Of a DNA stretch of 64,000 nt, positions 10,337 to 20,978 are shown piece by piece (within the stretch, counting starts at the first letter, position 1; each line of letters begins with the position of its first letter). The notes beneath the pieces were generated by a model that saw only the letters and a list, made by a program, of their open reading frames with translations, ran no database searches and was not told the DNA's origin. This DNA is from Coniella vitis (taxonomy: Eukaryota; Ascomycota; Sordariomycetes; Diaporthales; Schizoparmaceae). The translations under genes were made by a program, and so were the position numbers. The DNA lies in NCBI GenBank assembly GCA_011317545.1, contig WUJK01000011.1, forward strand, positions 1,689,501 to 1,753,500. Reading direction: 5' to 3'.

Positions 10337-11433
10337 GGCTGTAGATGTGGCTATGATGGATGGAGTGATTTGCTATGTGAACATGACTACGGTCGCGAAA
10401 GAAAGTCAACGGAAAGGTAGTGGTCAGGGAAATTTCAAGATTGCGATAAGATAAGCCTCGCTCGGTTGGTGCCGACCGTACTGGGATGGGCTCACCAGCC
10501 CAGGCACCCCTTCCATGCTGTATCGGTAAAATGATACGCTAAAATCTCGTCTTCAGCGCCGTCCTCCAGAATGCTAAATAAAAAGCACGATGGCCATGAG
10601 GTATACAACAACAGCCAAGAGCTTGCTCGTACCTTCTCAGTTTTGGTGTTTGCTTCCCCCCCCCTCCTTTTTTTTCTTCCCCCTTTCTTCCGTTTCTTCC
10701 TTTCCCTTCCTTTCTTCTCTTTGCATAAATGAAGCAATCAGTAGTACTTGAGCAACAAGCTCTGCCAAAGTTCTTTCTGCCCTTATTGCATCTCTGAATT
10801 ACGCATTGCTCTTGCTGTGGCAGGTATGGACGCAGATCTGGTTCAACTCAGATGTCACAAAACTTCAACGCTATGGAAATTCCTAGTTTATTAGATCTAT
10901 GGTCGAATGAGTGGTGCATAACGCGTCCGATACAAGCCTTGCTCTATTAGAATTACAATCCCGACTACCGTCTTATACACAGCATTTTTTTTTATCCAGA
11001 CATACTTCAGCTGTCACACTCAGAGCATACATAGGCCGAGTAGTTGCTCGGTGTCTGTGTTGGGCGCTCTGTACTCGTAAATTGACTCAAAAGGACACTT
11101 CCTTATGTCGAGGCAGGCTGAGGTCACCGTTTCGAGTGCTTTCCAGCAACAGGACCTCACTGGTATAGCCATTCCTTGAATCACTTAGACGTAGAGTGCC
11201 TTGTCCCCTACCTCGGAGCGACAACGGATCGCTGGCAGAGGAACGCCACGGTTCAGTTCGCTCTGACCATCAATTATCGGGAAAGGCGAACCTTGTTGTC
11301 GGCTGTTGAAAACAGTGCTTGGCAGCCTTACACAGCTGTCAAGTACCACTAGAACTGGCACCTTCGAAATTAGAGCCGTTACCAGCTCATGATTTATCAG
11401 GTACAGATTCAAGATATTCTGTGTTGACTTTGC
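10337..11433. other. Intergenic region between UTP11 and the bHLH gene
   Basis: It contains a T/C-rich stretch (10650-10715) that on the minus strand is purine-rich, directly upstream of UTP11. No supported gene or RNA was seen. Confidence 0.55.
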
Positions 11434-12051
11434 TCAGATCAATGCGCAGGACCCTACGTTATATTGGTCAGCGATACTGTTCTCAACTGACATGTAGAAT
11501 ACATTCAGATTTGGAGCAGCAGGCTCAGGGACGATAGAGGGTAGTGATTTTCTGGGACAAACAGGCAAGAAGAGGCAACTCACCTTTTGAAGCTTTCATC
11601 GACCATGACCCCTTTGGATTCGAGTTGTGCGACGAGTTTCCGCCGTTCGTCTAACTGCTGTAGAATATGCTCGACAGTTCTGTTGAGTACCAACCCTTCG
11701 GAACGTCCCAAGCCCTCTAATCCGGGCACTAAACACGCGAGTTTGTCGAAGCCGTCTCTGATAGCTTGGCGGCGCTTCTGTTCTGTTGCATGGGAGCAAG
11801 GAAGTTGTTAGCTTGCATGGTTTCTGCGCAGAAGAGCAGTCTTTGTACGAAATGTGATGCTTATCATGCGATGAACAGAGGGAGCAGGAGAAGGAGGAAG
11901 TCAACAAAGGTATCAGGTACGGTAACTCACCACTCGAGATGTGGTTTTGACGCTTTTGCTCTTCGGTCAGCCTAGGCTTGTTGTCATCTTGTGTCTGGCT
12001 GTCCGGGGGTAAACTACTGCGCACGGGGGGGGATTCGCCGGGCGTCGACAT
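11434..12051 (-). CDS. Small bHLH transcription factor (Ino4-like class)
   Basis: Three minus-strand exons are proposed: 12051-11931, 11782-11584 and 11551-11434, giving 145 residues. The first junction creates the basic region NHISS-EQKRRQAIRDGF. His37, Glu41 and Arg45 occupy the H5/E9/R13 positions that in bHLH proteins contact an E-box such as CACGTG. Helix 1, the loop LVPGLEGLGRSEG and helix 2 VLNRTVEHILQQLDERRKL follow. The compact size and loop sequence resemble fungal Ino4-type partners, which act as heterodimers in lipid or phosphate gene control. That assignment is inference. The second intron and short third exon are less certain: an alternative 3' end cannot be excluded, although the bHLH itself is complete within exons 1-2. 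Confidence 0.75.
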
Positions 12052-12601
12052 GCTGTTGGCTGTTGCGGTTCCAAGCGTTGCTGGCTGGTGAGATCTGTCC
12101 GAGACGACCGCTTTTTTACGCGCAGAAAGTGGTAAGTGGTTGTTCAGGTGGTCTTATCGCTGTCTGTGTGTGTGTAATATATATTGCCGCGTGTTGGAAA
12201 GCAAGAGAAACAGTCTTTGCAACGCTGCAAAATCTTGTTAATGCGTCGAGTGGGAACGAAAGAAGTCTGTAAAAGAAAGTGATGTGCGTGACGCAGGAAC
12301 GGATGAGAACAAGTTCAGCATGTGATAGAGAACACTGAACGCCTGACGGCACCCTGCAGGGTCCCCACCCCCGCATTTTTCTTCGTAGGGCTTATTAGTC
12401 AGGGCTCCTGTGGACTTCGCGGGCCACGGGGCTTCAGGGCCGCTGCTGCCAAGTGTGTTCAGGGCTTGATAGTGCTAGGATAGCCCGGACAGACCTCGAC
12501 GCGAATTGCTGTGATTGGCGCACCATGTGGACAACATCTGATACTTCTATAAGGATTCATACAATTCTTCCTACCTAGGGCCTTATGTCTTCACTTCTAC
12601 A
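12052..12601. other. Intergenic region between the bHLH and APH-like genes
   Basis: No gene was seen. A short TG/TA-rich stretch is at 12165-12185. Confidence 0.55.
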
Positions 12602-13894
12602 TCAGCTGTTCTTGGCAAGCAACCATTCTAACCACTCTCTATCGGCCGTTATGGACCTCACTCGTCCCTCGAGCCACTCGGTATTGCCCCAAAAGCCCCA
12701 GCTGGCCTGAAAGCGCAGCCAGTCCACCAGCGCCGTTTCCCAATGGCGCACAAATATCTGCCAGTCATACTGCTTTCCCGAGACTTGCTGCAGTCTTTCC
12801 AAGTAGAAGCGCAGCAGCTCGGCTTCGCTTTGGTCCATGGGCTGCTTATGTTGTCCTCGCTGGCTTTTGGCTCCTAGCATAGCCCGCGGGACCGAGCAGG
12901 TGAAGAGCTTTGCCAGATCGCATGCACCAAGTCCTAGGCCAACATACTGGAAATCGAAAAAAGCAACCTTACCTCCCGAATGATCGGTGAAGAGGTTCTC
13001 TGATTTGACATCGCCGTGAATCAGTGTCTCATATTGCGCGATGCCCTCTCCACCGTCTTGACCACAACTGGAGTCGGCCGTGGGTTCCAGCGCTTGCGCC
13101 ACAAGCTCTGCAAGCGACTGGTTACTATTGTGTCCCTTTACAGGCTGACATAGCACCTTACTCCACTCGGATCCTTCTTCACACAGATTTGCGTACTCGG
13201 TCCGTCTAGTCTCCAGGTACGTGTACCCTCCATTCAGCCAGACCCTTGCAGCCTGCTCGTCTTGACTGTCGACCGCAAGTATAAAAGCATCACTGTTCTG
13301 GGCAAAGTGCTTGAGTGGCGGCCGCACCAGCTTGCTGCGGTCAAACGTGTCCACACGACGCCACCAGTGTCCATGGAAGCCGGCCAACCAGGCCAACGCG
13401 CCGTGTACCTGTGGTTCGCTGAGCACTGCTCGCTTTTCGCCTGCTACAGGGAAGGCCTTGCGTAGGTCGGTGAGGAGCATAGCAGTCTTGAACTCGACGG
13501 CGCCCTTACTGGCTGGAGTTTGAGAGGGCAATGGATGGCCAGAGTTCAAATTTGCCAGACAAGTTGCGACGGCGATATCGCTGGGCATTTGGGGAGCAAG
13601 GTGGGTGTAAAAGGCCAGCTCTACCTGGTAAGAGAGCAATTTGCGAATATGGCCTTCGTCTGGACGGGCGTTGTGGCTGGCGGCAGGCGGCGTTATGTAC
13701 TTGAGTATCAGGGAGAGCGCTTCCCCTTCATTCCTGTCACTGGCTGCTGGTGACTTGGCGAGGATGTGGCAGATGTGCCCATATCCTGCCCATAGCGATT
13801 GCAGGTTGCGGCATGAGACGAGGTCGAGGCTGCTTTGGACAAGCAGCTCTCGAGCGACTTGCTCAATGTTGGCCTGTGATTGCATTCTGTTCAA
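12602..13894 (-). CDS. APH/CHK-like small-molecule kinase (ecdysteroid kinase-like superfamily)
   Basis: A single exon encodes 430 residues. The kinase signature is the Brenner-type motif LIHGDVKSENLF at about residues 292-303, with catalytic Asp in HGD and metal-binding Asn. It is followed by VAFFDFQYVGLGLGACDLAK at about 309-328, which holds the second metal-binding Asp. The segment GALAWLAGFHGHWWRR upstream matches the linker helix seen in choline-kinase-like and ecdysteroid-22-kinase-like (DUF1679-type) proteins. Such enzymes transfer phosphate from ATP to a hydroxyl of a small molecule. The substrate here is unknown, and antibiotic resistance should not be assumed. An obvious glycine-rich loop is not apparent at the N-terminus, as is common in this superfamily. 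Confidence 0.8.
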   Translation of the reverse strand: MNRMQSQANIEQVARELLVQSSLDLVSCRNLQSLWAGYGHICHILAKSPAASDRNEGEALSLILKYITPPAASHNARPDEGHIRKLLSYQVELAFYTHLAPQMPSDIAVATCLANLNSGHPLPSQTPASKGAVEFKTAMLLTDLRKAFPVAGEKRAVLSEPQVHGALAWLAGFHGHWWRRVDTFDRSKLVRPPLKHFAQNSDAFILAVDSQDEQAARVWLNGGYTYLETRRTEYANLCEEGSEWSKVLCQPVKGHNSNQSLAELVAQALEPTADSSCGQDGGEGIAQYETLIHGDVKSENLFTDHSGGKVAFFDFQYVGLGLGACDLAKLFTCSVPRAMLGAKSQRGQHKQPMDQSEAELLRFYLERLQQVSGKQYDWQIFVRHWETALVDWLRFQASWGFWGNTEWLEGRVRSITADREWLEWLLAKNS

Positions 13895-14592
13895 TGCAAA
13901 TTGCAGAGGAGAATGAGGTTGACTCGGAAAAATCTAAAGCAACAAAAAGTGTACAGGCTCCAAGCCTGGTGATAATAGGGGTGAACACTAAGCTAAGCCT
14001 CGATATTGGATGCAAAACCCCTAACCCAGACAGAGCACCCACTGAAGCCATTGCATCTAAAGATCAAGCTTACATCGCTCATTACCCAGAACAGCTCTTA
14101 GTAACCAGAGAATGGAGAAAAAGCTCCTCTAATAGAGTGATAAGTCACTTCCGAAGGAGAAAATCTTGTGGCACATCGGAATACTAACTACCTAAGGCAG
14201 GCTAGGTAGCTGCTTATATCATGGAACGATAGTCATCTAGCGATAAGTGCTCTGACGCGCGGCTGCGCTAATCCACATCCACAAGAAAGGCTCTGAGGGA
14301 TCTTAAACGTACCCCCTATCTCCGGCCTGTCCGGCTGGAAAGAACCGCTCTGCGTGCGTTGGCGGGGCCCGCAGCTTCCTTACCGCCCGAAGCCCATCCC
14401 CTGAACGTCATCCACAGCAGTGCCCTGAGCGTCCCCCCCTGTGGACGCGCAGCAATCCGAATTCAATCCTTCTTTGCAGATTTCCAGAACGTCCATCCAA
14501 CAAAACACCCTGGAAGTCTAAACCAAATCACGCCAAGAGATCTTGCGCCTCCAACACCAAATTTCAGCTCGAGTTCGCAAATTCCAGTCGCC
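13895..14592. promoter_or_regulatory. Shared divergent upstream region of the APH-like and Maf genes
   Basis: About 700 bases separate two divergently transcribed start codons, so promoters for both must lie here or close by. A CTACCTAAGG...CTAGGTAG inverted arrangement near 14189-14210 is visible. No defined factor site is claimed. Confidence 0.5.
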
Positions 14593-15518
14593 ATGGCCTA
14601 TACATCCGTCCCTTCCGACCCTCCGCCAGACTACATCCAAGCTGCGCGCGAGCACGGCATCCGTCTCCGACAGAGCGCCCCTGTGCGCAAAGGACCGCCA
14701 CCTTTTGAACTACCCATCATCTCCCACCTCAAGGGAAAGCGCGTGATTCTAGCTTCTGCCTCGCCGCGAAGGAAAGCTCTCCTTGCACAGGTATCTTCTT
14801 CCCTCTTGCGCTTCTATCCCATGACTGTGGTCTAACTTCTCCCTACTAGGTGGGCCTCCGCGACCTCGAAATCAAAGCCTCCACCCTCCCCGAAGACCTC
14901 CCCAAGGAAAACTACAGTCCCCACGAATATGTCGCCGCCACCGCCCGGCGCAAATGCATGAGCGTATATGAAGACGCAATAGCAGAGCAGAGCGCCGCCG
15001 CCGCCGCCAAATCCGCTTCCAAGGACGCACCCGCACCGCCCCTCGACCCAGAACTCGTCATTGCAGCCGACACTATCATCATGAGCGCTGATGGACGGGT
15101 ACTGGAGAAGCCCCGCAGCGAAGCCGATCACGTCCGTATGCTCAAACACTTGCGCAATACGCGCATGCACAAAGTCCTCACGGCGGTCGTGTGCTTGGCA
15201 CCCAAGGCAGATGCATCGCATCCTGGGTATGAAATTGCGGCGCACACGGAGGAGACGAAAGTGTATTTCGCACAGGAGACGGAAGGGTTGCCGGATGATG
15301 TGATTGAGGCGTATGTGAGGACAAGAGAAGGCGCGGATAAGGCTGGAGGTTATGCGGTGCAAGGAGTCGGTGGATTGGTGCTTATAGAAAAGCTGGAAGG
15401 GTCTGTGGACAACGTGGTTGGGTTGCCGGTGCGCAAGACGTTGGCGCTGGCGGAGAAGGTAATTTTCCAGCAGGAGGAGGAGGAGGCACAGTGGTCTGAG
15501 GAGGAGGAAGAGCGGTGA
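14593..15518 (+). CDS. Maf/HAM1-type nucleotide pyrophosphatase
   Basis: Two exons, 14593-14790 and 14850-15518, flank a 59-nt GT..AG intron in phase 0 and give 288 residues. The ATG at 14593 sits in a strong context (cgccATGG). An in-frame ATG at 14359 would add 78 residues of poor quality. The Maf signature is clear: VILASASPRRKALL (SxSPRR at 55-60), VIAADTII with the catalytic Asp near residue 140, the KPRSEADHVRMLKHL helix, and GGYAVQGVGG near 235-245. Maf proteins hydrolyse non-canonical or pyrimidine nucleoside triphosphates (dTTP, UTP, modified bases) to monophosphates and pyrophosphate. The name septum formation inhibitor is historical. The acidic tail (EEEEEAQ...EEEEER) and an Ala-rich insertion near 115-125 are lineage-specific. 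Confidence 0.9.
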
Positions 15519-15884
15519 AGTTTGGGCTGATGGGCCGTGAGACATGCGACGAAAGTTTCGAGACTGTCAGAATGGACAATATGAGCAACGATGCTCTTGC
15601 TACGTCGGGCTAAGAAGTCCTGTGCGCCGCCTGAGGATTGATCCCTTTAGAGCTCTACATTGGGAGCATGCAACAAGCCACAACAGCAGACTCCTCGTTG
15701 AAATGATACTACTTTTGCCCATATATACAGCTTGTGCTCATGGCAAAATACCTCAGAAAGCTTGTCTAGGGTACGTCAGTCATCAGACTCTTTTCACCAT
15801 GAACGATATGTCCCACATATAAGAAAAGGAAAATTAGAAATGCAAGCTGGGTTAACGCTTACAGACACCATCATCATCTTCTTT
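15519..15884. other. Short convergent intergenic spacer
   Basis: This is a 3'-to-3' spacer between the Maf and ThrRS genes. No further feature was seen. Confidence 0.55.
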
Positions 15885-17495
15885 TTATTCATATTTGTCA
15901 ACTTGTTCCACCAGGAATTTACGCAATCCTAATGGGTTCATGCGCACCTCCTTCTTCTCATCTTTGAAGGCCGGAATGCCAGAGAGATTCACATCTACCT
16001 CCCCACTCTCTACATTCTTGGGTCCAACTACGACAATGGCACCGTAACCTTTACTCTTGGCCTCTCGGACCTTGACGCCCATCCCTGTGGCCCGATCGTC
16101 CAGATCTACAGTTAACATCGATGGATGTCCATTGATGCCAATGCTGTTTGAACCTGCAACCGACTCGACTTCGCTTCCTTGTTGGTGGTATTGTTCGTCA
16201 AGCCCAAGTAATACTTTGCGTGCCCTCTCGGCCAACGCAACAACAGGCGGTGTGTCGTTGACGGTGATAATCATGACTTGGCGCGGGTTGAGCCAGAAGG
16301 GCCACTTGCCATCATAATGCTCAATTAGAAGCGCCATGAGCCGCTCGACAGACCCCAAGATAGCACGGTGAATCATAACAGGGCGGACTCCGCCCTTGGT
16401 AGCCAGGACCTCTGGATCATCTGTCGTGAGACCCTTTTGCTCGAGCTCCGGCGCGGGGGCCTCATACTCGAGCTCGAACCGCTTGGGTAGCTGGAAGTCG
16501 AGCTGGATGGTAGCCGTCTGGTGCTCCTTGCCGTCCGAGTCGCGCAGAATGATATCAATTTTTGGCCCGTAAAAGGCACCGTCGCCCGGGTTCAGCGTCC
16601 ACTGCTGCCCTGCGCGGTCAAGGGCGCTCTTGAGAGCCGCCTCGGCCTGGTCCCATTCGTCGAGGGTGCCAATGTAGTGTTCCTCTGGTCGGGTGGAGAG
16701 TGCAAGGCGGTAGGGCCCTAGTTTGAAAGTTGTGTACGTCTCGCGGACAAAGTCCAAGGTGCGCTTGATTTCCTCTTCGATTTGAGACGGCCGGCAGAAG
16801 ATGTGGCCGTCGTCTTGATGGAAGCGGCGGACGCGGGTGAGGCCGCTAAGGGCGCCCGAGATTTCGTTGCGGTGTAAAGGGGAAAAGTCGGCGTAGCGGA
16901 TGGGCAGGTCGCGGTAGGAGTGGCGGTGGGTGCCAAAGATGAGGCAGTGGCCGGGGCAGTTCATGGGCTTGAGGCTGTACTCTTCCTCTTCTCCCTCTGC
17001 AGCGTCCTCGCCTTCTTTTCCGGATGGTGATGCCGGGGGAATGTTTTGTTCTCGTCGTGCGGGCGAAGAGCTGGTCACGGTGAACATGTCGTCGGCATAA
17101 TTTTCGAGATGTCCCGATTTAGCCCACAGGGCCTTCTTGTAGATGGTCGGAGTGATGACTTCCTGGAAGCCATACTTGACGTATTTGCGGCGTAAATAGT
17201 CGACGAGGCGGTTGAAGATGCGTGCGCCAGCGGGTAGAAGGATGGGCGTGCCGGGACTATAGATGGAGGTTGTGAAGAGCTCCTGGCGGACGCCGATGTC
17301 ACGGTGGTCAGCAGGCGGTTTGCTTTGCGCCGTTGCTTGTGGCGGGTTATGGTTGGAACATGATCGGAGTTGAAGTTGCTGCTGCAAGAGCAGACCCGAG
17401 AGGCCGCTGTTGGCTGGGAGGGTGATTAAGCTGCGCTTGTAGTGCCGCAGCGGTCGCGACAGGCCTTTGACAGCGCCTCCAATTGAGCCCAGCAT
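15885..17495 (-). CDS. MST1: Mitochondrial threonyl-tRNA synthetase
   Basis: A single exon encodes 536 residues. The first about 55 residues are rich in Arg, Ser and Leu and lack acidic residues, as in a mitochondrial targeting peptide. The class II catalytic core follows: LLPAGARIFNRLVDYLRRKY (motif 1 region), LKPMNCPGHC near 175-184 with the zinc-binding Cys, FSPLHRNEISGALSGLTRVR (motif 2, about 203-222), DDGHIFC, and VMIHRAILGSVERLMALL (motif 3, about 372-390). An anticodon-binding domain closes the protein. There is no N-terminal TGS or editing domain, which separates the mitochondrial Mst1-type enzyme from the cytosolic Ths1 type. An acidic insertion (GKEGEDAAEGEEEE) interrupts the core before LKPMNCPGHC. 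The enzyme attaches threonine to tRNA-Thr for mitochondrial translation. Confidence 0.94.
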   Translation of the reverse strand: MLGSIGGAVKGLSRPLRHYKRSLITLPANSGLSGLLLQQQLQLRSCSNHNPPQATAQSKPPADHRDIGVRQELFTTSIYSPGTPILLPAGARIFNRLVDYLRRKYVKYGFQEVITPTIYKKALWAKSGHLENYADDMFTVTSSSPARREQNIPPASPSGKEGEDAAEGEEEEYSLKPMNCPGHCLIFGTHRHSYRDLPIRYADFSPLHRNEISGALSGLTRVRRFHQDDGHIFCRPSQIEEEIKRTLDFVRETYTTFKLGPYRLALSTRPEEHYIGTLDEWDQAEAALKSALDRAGQQWTLNPGDGAFYGPKIDIILRDSDGKEHQTATIQLDFQLPKRFELEYEAPAPELEQKGLTTDDPEVLATKGGVRPVMIHRAILGSVERLMALLIEHYDGKWPFWLNPRQVMIITVNDTPPVVALAERARKVLLGLDEQYHQQGSEVESVAGSNSIGINGHPSMLTVDLDDRATGMGVKVREAKSKGYGAIVVVGPKNVESGEVDVNLSGIPAFKDEKKEVRMNPLGLRKFLVEQVDKYE

Positions 17496-18288
17496 GGCTG
17501 CGGTTGGGTGGTGGCTGCTTCAGGGCGACATTGCAGGTTGTTCAAGTGTAAGCTTGGAGAGACGCGACCGGGCAACTGGACGCGTACAGGTACGTACTAT
17601 GACTCTGAATTTCCAAAGTTCCCAGGTAGCTTTTGGAACAGGTACCAGGTATGTACAGCTGCTATCGATATCCCGTGACAGGGGTGCAGGTGACGGTCTG
17701 CAACCCCACGTCATGGCCTGTCAGCGCGGCTGGGGGTGAACGCATCTCAGTCACTCCCCAATCAACCACGACCGCCACGCAAAACAATCAAACAAAAACA
17801 ATACTCATTTCTGGACTACTTGTTTCCTGCCCGCCTTCCTTTTGTTTTTGTTATTATTCTTGCTGACCTGCTGCACTCTCACCTTTACGCTTTGAACTTT
17901 TGCATGGGCAAGGCTGCCTGCGCCGTGAGTCACCTGCTACTGCCAATTGCAATTCACAGCACGCTCACAATCCGCTTTGACTGGAAATCAACAGGCAGAC
18001 GCCCGCCTCGCCACACCATTGCATCGCGTTTCCCACCCGCCTTGCTTGTCACCGTGCCTGTTCACTTGGATCATTCCCTCCCCTCGGACGAGTCTTGATT
18101 ACATCAACTTGCTCATACTTGCGGCGCTACTTGTGCAGGCTTTGCTAGGCAGGCCCCGTTGGCCAGCGCGCAGGCAGCGCGCCCAAATCCGCGCCGCTGT
18201 GCGCCCAGCCTTCTCTCAGCACCTTTTTTGCATTTATATTCGGGCGCATTCTTTCAACAAACCCTCCCACTTGCTAGCGAGGTTAGCA
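17496..18288. promoter_or_regulatory. Divergent upstream region of MST1 and the two-TM protein gene
   Basis: About 790 bases lie between the two start codons. T/C-rich tracts at 17815-17870 precede the plus-strand gene. The frame of the downstream gene stays open back to 17947, but I treat that as non-coding because its residues are low in pattern and the ATG at 18289 is better placed. Confidence 0.5.
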
Positions 18289-20103
18289 ATGGGACGTTCA
18301 CGCAAGAGGAAGCAGGAGCTTCCTGTCGAGACCTCATGGCGCATGGTTGAAGGCGATCATGATAGCTTTGACACGTCCCTGGTTCCCGACATCGACGGCC
18401 TCGACGACGATAATGTCCTTTCCAGCGGACCGTCGAACCTATCTCAGCTGTCGCAACTGTCAGTCCTTTCGTCTCAATCCAACGGTGACTGGAATATTGG
18501 AAGCTCTCAGGACAATAGCACCATCCAGGACTTCATCACCAAAGCTGACGACGAGAAAAACATCCTGCGGTCTCCCTTTGCGCCATCCATCCCAGGCGCC
18601 CTCAAGCCATCGCCACGCTCCCACGACAACGCCCAACGTGTAGAAGAGCCAGAGTTCTACATGCCTCGAATCGACGTTGACAGCTCCCGGCGCGCATCGT
18701 CCGCAGGCTCAGCGCAAACCATCCGCCCCAATGATGAAGCCGCCCACGCGCGCCAACGACGGAACGCAAAGCAGAGGCCACCACAGTCTTTGTTTGCCAA
18801 GCAACCAACACCCCCTCCAGAGTCCTCTCCTTCCATCGCAGAACGCCTGGCCGTTTCTCTCCCACACGCCATCTTTGATATTCTCGCATGGGCTTTTGGC
18901 GTCATTGGCATGGCCTTTCGCTTTGCACAAAAGCCAATCGCAGTTGCGCTCGCCATCTACCTCGTCTTTGGCGCCCTCATCTTCGCCTCCAATTGGCTAA
19001 CCCAATCAGCCTACACTGCGCTCTCGCCGATATGTAACATCCCAGGCCTCCATCACGTTGTCGACTTGCCTTTTTGCCCCACACCGGACCTCTCTTCGAG
19101 CAGCAGCCGCGCCGCCCCTTCCTCCAGCAAACAGGTCGAATTTGACGGCCTCATGGACGTCCAAGAACGCTTCGAAGAAGTTCTTGAAAAATCCGCCAAC
19201 GGCGTCAGCCTGCCCATGGAAATGAAGCGCAGTGAGGCCTCAGTCCGCGACCTGCGCACCATGGTGCGCTATTCGCAGCTCCGCGGCAAAGACGAGCTCG
19301 TCCTTGAATTCGACGGTTTCATCGACACAGTGCGGGTCGCGTCAGACGACCTGCAGCGTTTCAATGTGCATGTCGGCTCAGCTGTCGATGCCGTCATTAG
19401 CATCAACCGCTGGACTGCGCGCTACCTCGATGGACTCGTTGCCTCGGCCGATGAATCCCGCGGCTGGCTCCTTGATAGCCTCGAGTGGCTCTTTGCGCCC
19501 TTTCAGCCTGCGCTCGTCATGTCGGAGCGCAACCTCCTTGACAAGTACGTCGAGCACACTGCGCTCGTGTCGGAGAGGATCAGTGCGCTTATTGACGAGG
19601 CATACGAGGTTCTTCGCACGCTGAAAATCGCCGAGGGTCATCTCGACGTCATCAATGATTTTGTCGTGCGCACGTCGCGCGACGTGCACGATTCTACAAG
19701 AAACGACATCTGGCTTACGATTTTTAAACTGGTGGGCGCAAACGTCGGCCGCATGCGCAACATTAATGATCAATTGCGCCTGCTGAGTCGCGTTGATGCG
19801 AGCCGCACCACAGCGGTCGTGCAGGTTACTGAGTTGATTGGCGATCTGACCAAGATTCGGGATGAGTTACAGGAACTACGGGATGCTGTCAAGGAGCCAG
19901 AGAATGTTGCGTATGCTGCCTCCTCTGAAGCGAGGACAGCAAGTGGCACGTTACCGCTCAGTGTGCATATTGAGACGATTGATCGTGGTGTGGAGAGGCT
20001 GGAGCATGCGAGACGGCGGATTCGAGCAGTGGAGAATGATCGAATTCGTGAAGTCATGGATCGTGGTAGGGATGGTGGGGAGAAGTTGATTGAGTCTTCT
20101 TGA
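18289..20103 (+). CDS. Uncharacterised fungal membrane protein with two adjacent TM segments and a long helical C-terminus
   Basis: A single exon gives 604 residues from the ATG at 18289 (gcaATGGg); an in-frame ATG at 17947 would add 114. The N-terminus begins MGRSRKRKQE, a possible nuclear localisation signal. A Ser/Asp-rich disordered region runs to about residue 185. Two hydrophobic stretches follow: about 193-212 (IFDILAWAFGVIGMAFRF) and about 218-240 (PIAVALAIYLVFGALIFASN). Residues about 285-604 are predominantly helical, with repeated heptad-like leucines and charged residues (VQERFEEVLEKSANG, LVLEFDGFIDTVRVASDDLQ, LTKIRDELQELRDAVKEPE). A basic N-terminal motif followed by a membrane hairpin and a coiled-coil domain would suit a nuclear envelope or ER protein. 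That is inference only, and I do not recognise a named family. Confidence 0.75.
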   Translation: MGRSRKRKQELPVETSWRMVEGDHDSFDTSLVPDIDGLDDDNVLSSGPSNLSQLSQLSVLSSQSNGDWNIGSSQDNSTIQDFITKADDEKNILRSPFAPSIPGALKPSPRSHDNAQRVEEPEFYMPRIDVDSSRRASSAGSAQTIRPNDEAAHARQRRNAKQRPPQSLFAKQPTPPPESSPSIAERLAVSLPHAIFDILAWAFGVIGMAFRFAQKPIAVALAIYLVFGALIFASNWLTQSAYTALSPICNIPGLHHVVDLPFCPTPDLSSSSSRAAPSSSKQVEFDGLMDVQERFEEVLEKSANGVSLPMEMKRSEASVRDLRTMVRYSQLRGKDELVLEFDGFIDTVRVASDDLQRFNVHVGSAVDAVISINRWTARYLDGLVASADESRGWLLDSLEWLFAPFQPALVMSERNLLDKYVEHTALVSERISALIDEAYEVLRTLKIAEGHLDVINDFVVRTSRDVHDSTRNDIWLTIFKLVGANVGRMRNINDQLRLLSRVDASRTTAVVQVTELIGDLTKIRDELQELRDAVKEPENVAYAASSEARTASGTLPLSVHIETIDRGVERLEHARRRIRAVENDRIREVMDRGRDGGEKLIESS

Positions 20104-20978
20104 TGTGAGGGTTTATGTGTCGAGGCAAATCTGGCTTAGGTTGGATTTCCTTTTCTTCAAGGCGCTGTTGGTATTGGCGTTTTCATTGTGCTCTGCTTGT
20201 ATTGTGTTGCCGGTTGCGGGTTTGCTGATTGCTTACTTTCCGCCTTGATAGCATCCATCCGTGTACATACTCCGCTCTGCTCCCAAAGGAAGAAAGGCGA
20301 AATAAGAGGGAGGAACATGGTGGCGCATTCCCGTCCTACAAGGTCACATAACACTACAACAGTGTTGATATTTTGTTCCTTTTCTTTATAATTATTTCAC
20401 ATCTGTCTGGGAGTACTTACAGAAAGTCTTTTGCTTGTCTCATTTCTTTTGGCTGGCAAGCTGATTTCTCATGATACATACGACTATAAGCCGTTTAGAT
20501 TACCGAAGTAGGATGCTCATCAGAAAATGGGAATTCTCTTTTATTTGTTATCTGACTTTTCGGATTCGTTTTTTTTTATAAGGATGGAATAGTACATGAT
20601 AATCAAGACGACACGACAGCCAAGTTCTATTTCATGTCATTTTCCTGTTCCTCTTAAAAGTCGATCCAATCCATTTATTTGACGTATTCGCAAACAATCA
20701 ACTATTCGTTGCATACCTACTATCTAGGGCATATTTGTATGTCCAGTACCATTACTTCCTCGTTTCTACCGAAAAATATTCGTAAAACTCGAGATCCAAA
20801 ATGATTCCTTGTTCCTGTGAGATCCGTAGCCCGTGTATATAATCTCGATACTTGACTATCTCTGCAGATCTTGTGCAATTATAACCCTAGCAACATAAAG
20901 CAATCAATACGGTCTTCAGAATACCTTCGCATCACGGCCTTTCTCTTCTCTAAATCACTTTCCTTTCTCTCGGTCCTG
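20104..20978. other. AT-rich convergent intergenic region
   Basis: This lies between the 3' ends of the two-TM gene and urease. AT content is raised. No gene or RNA was supported. Confidence 0.55.

Noticed and set aside
12602..13894. Aminoglycoside resistance gene acquired by transfer
   Set aside because: The motifs are those of the wider APH/CHK superfamily, and base composition matches the neighbours; no sign of recent transfer.
14832..15545. 237-residue minus-strand open frame opposite the Maf gene
   Set aside because: Antisense of the Maf coding sequence, with no recognisable content.
15885..17495. Cytosolic threonyl-tRNA synthetase
   Set aside because: No TGS or editing domain, and an N-terminal targeting-like segment is present; the mitochondrial type fits.
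20476..20500. ACATACGACTATAAG resembling the start of fungal 5S rRNA
   Set aside because: Similarity ends after about a dozen bases; the rest of 5S is absent.
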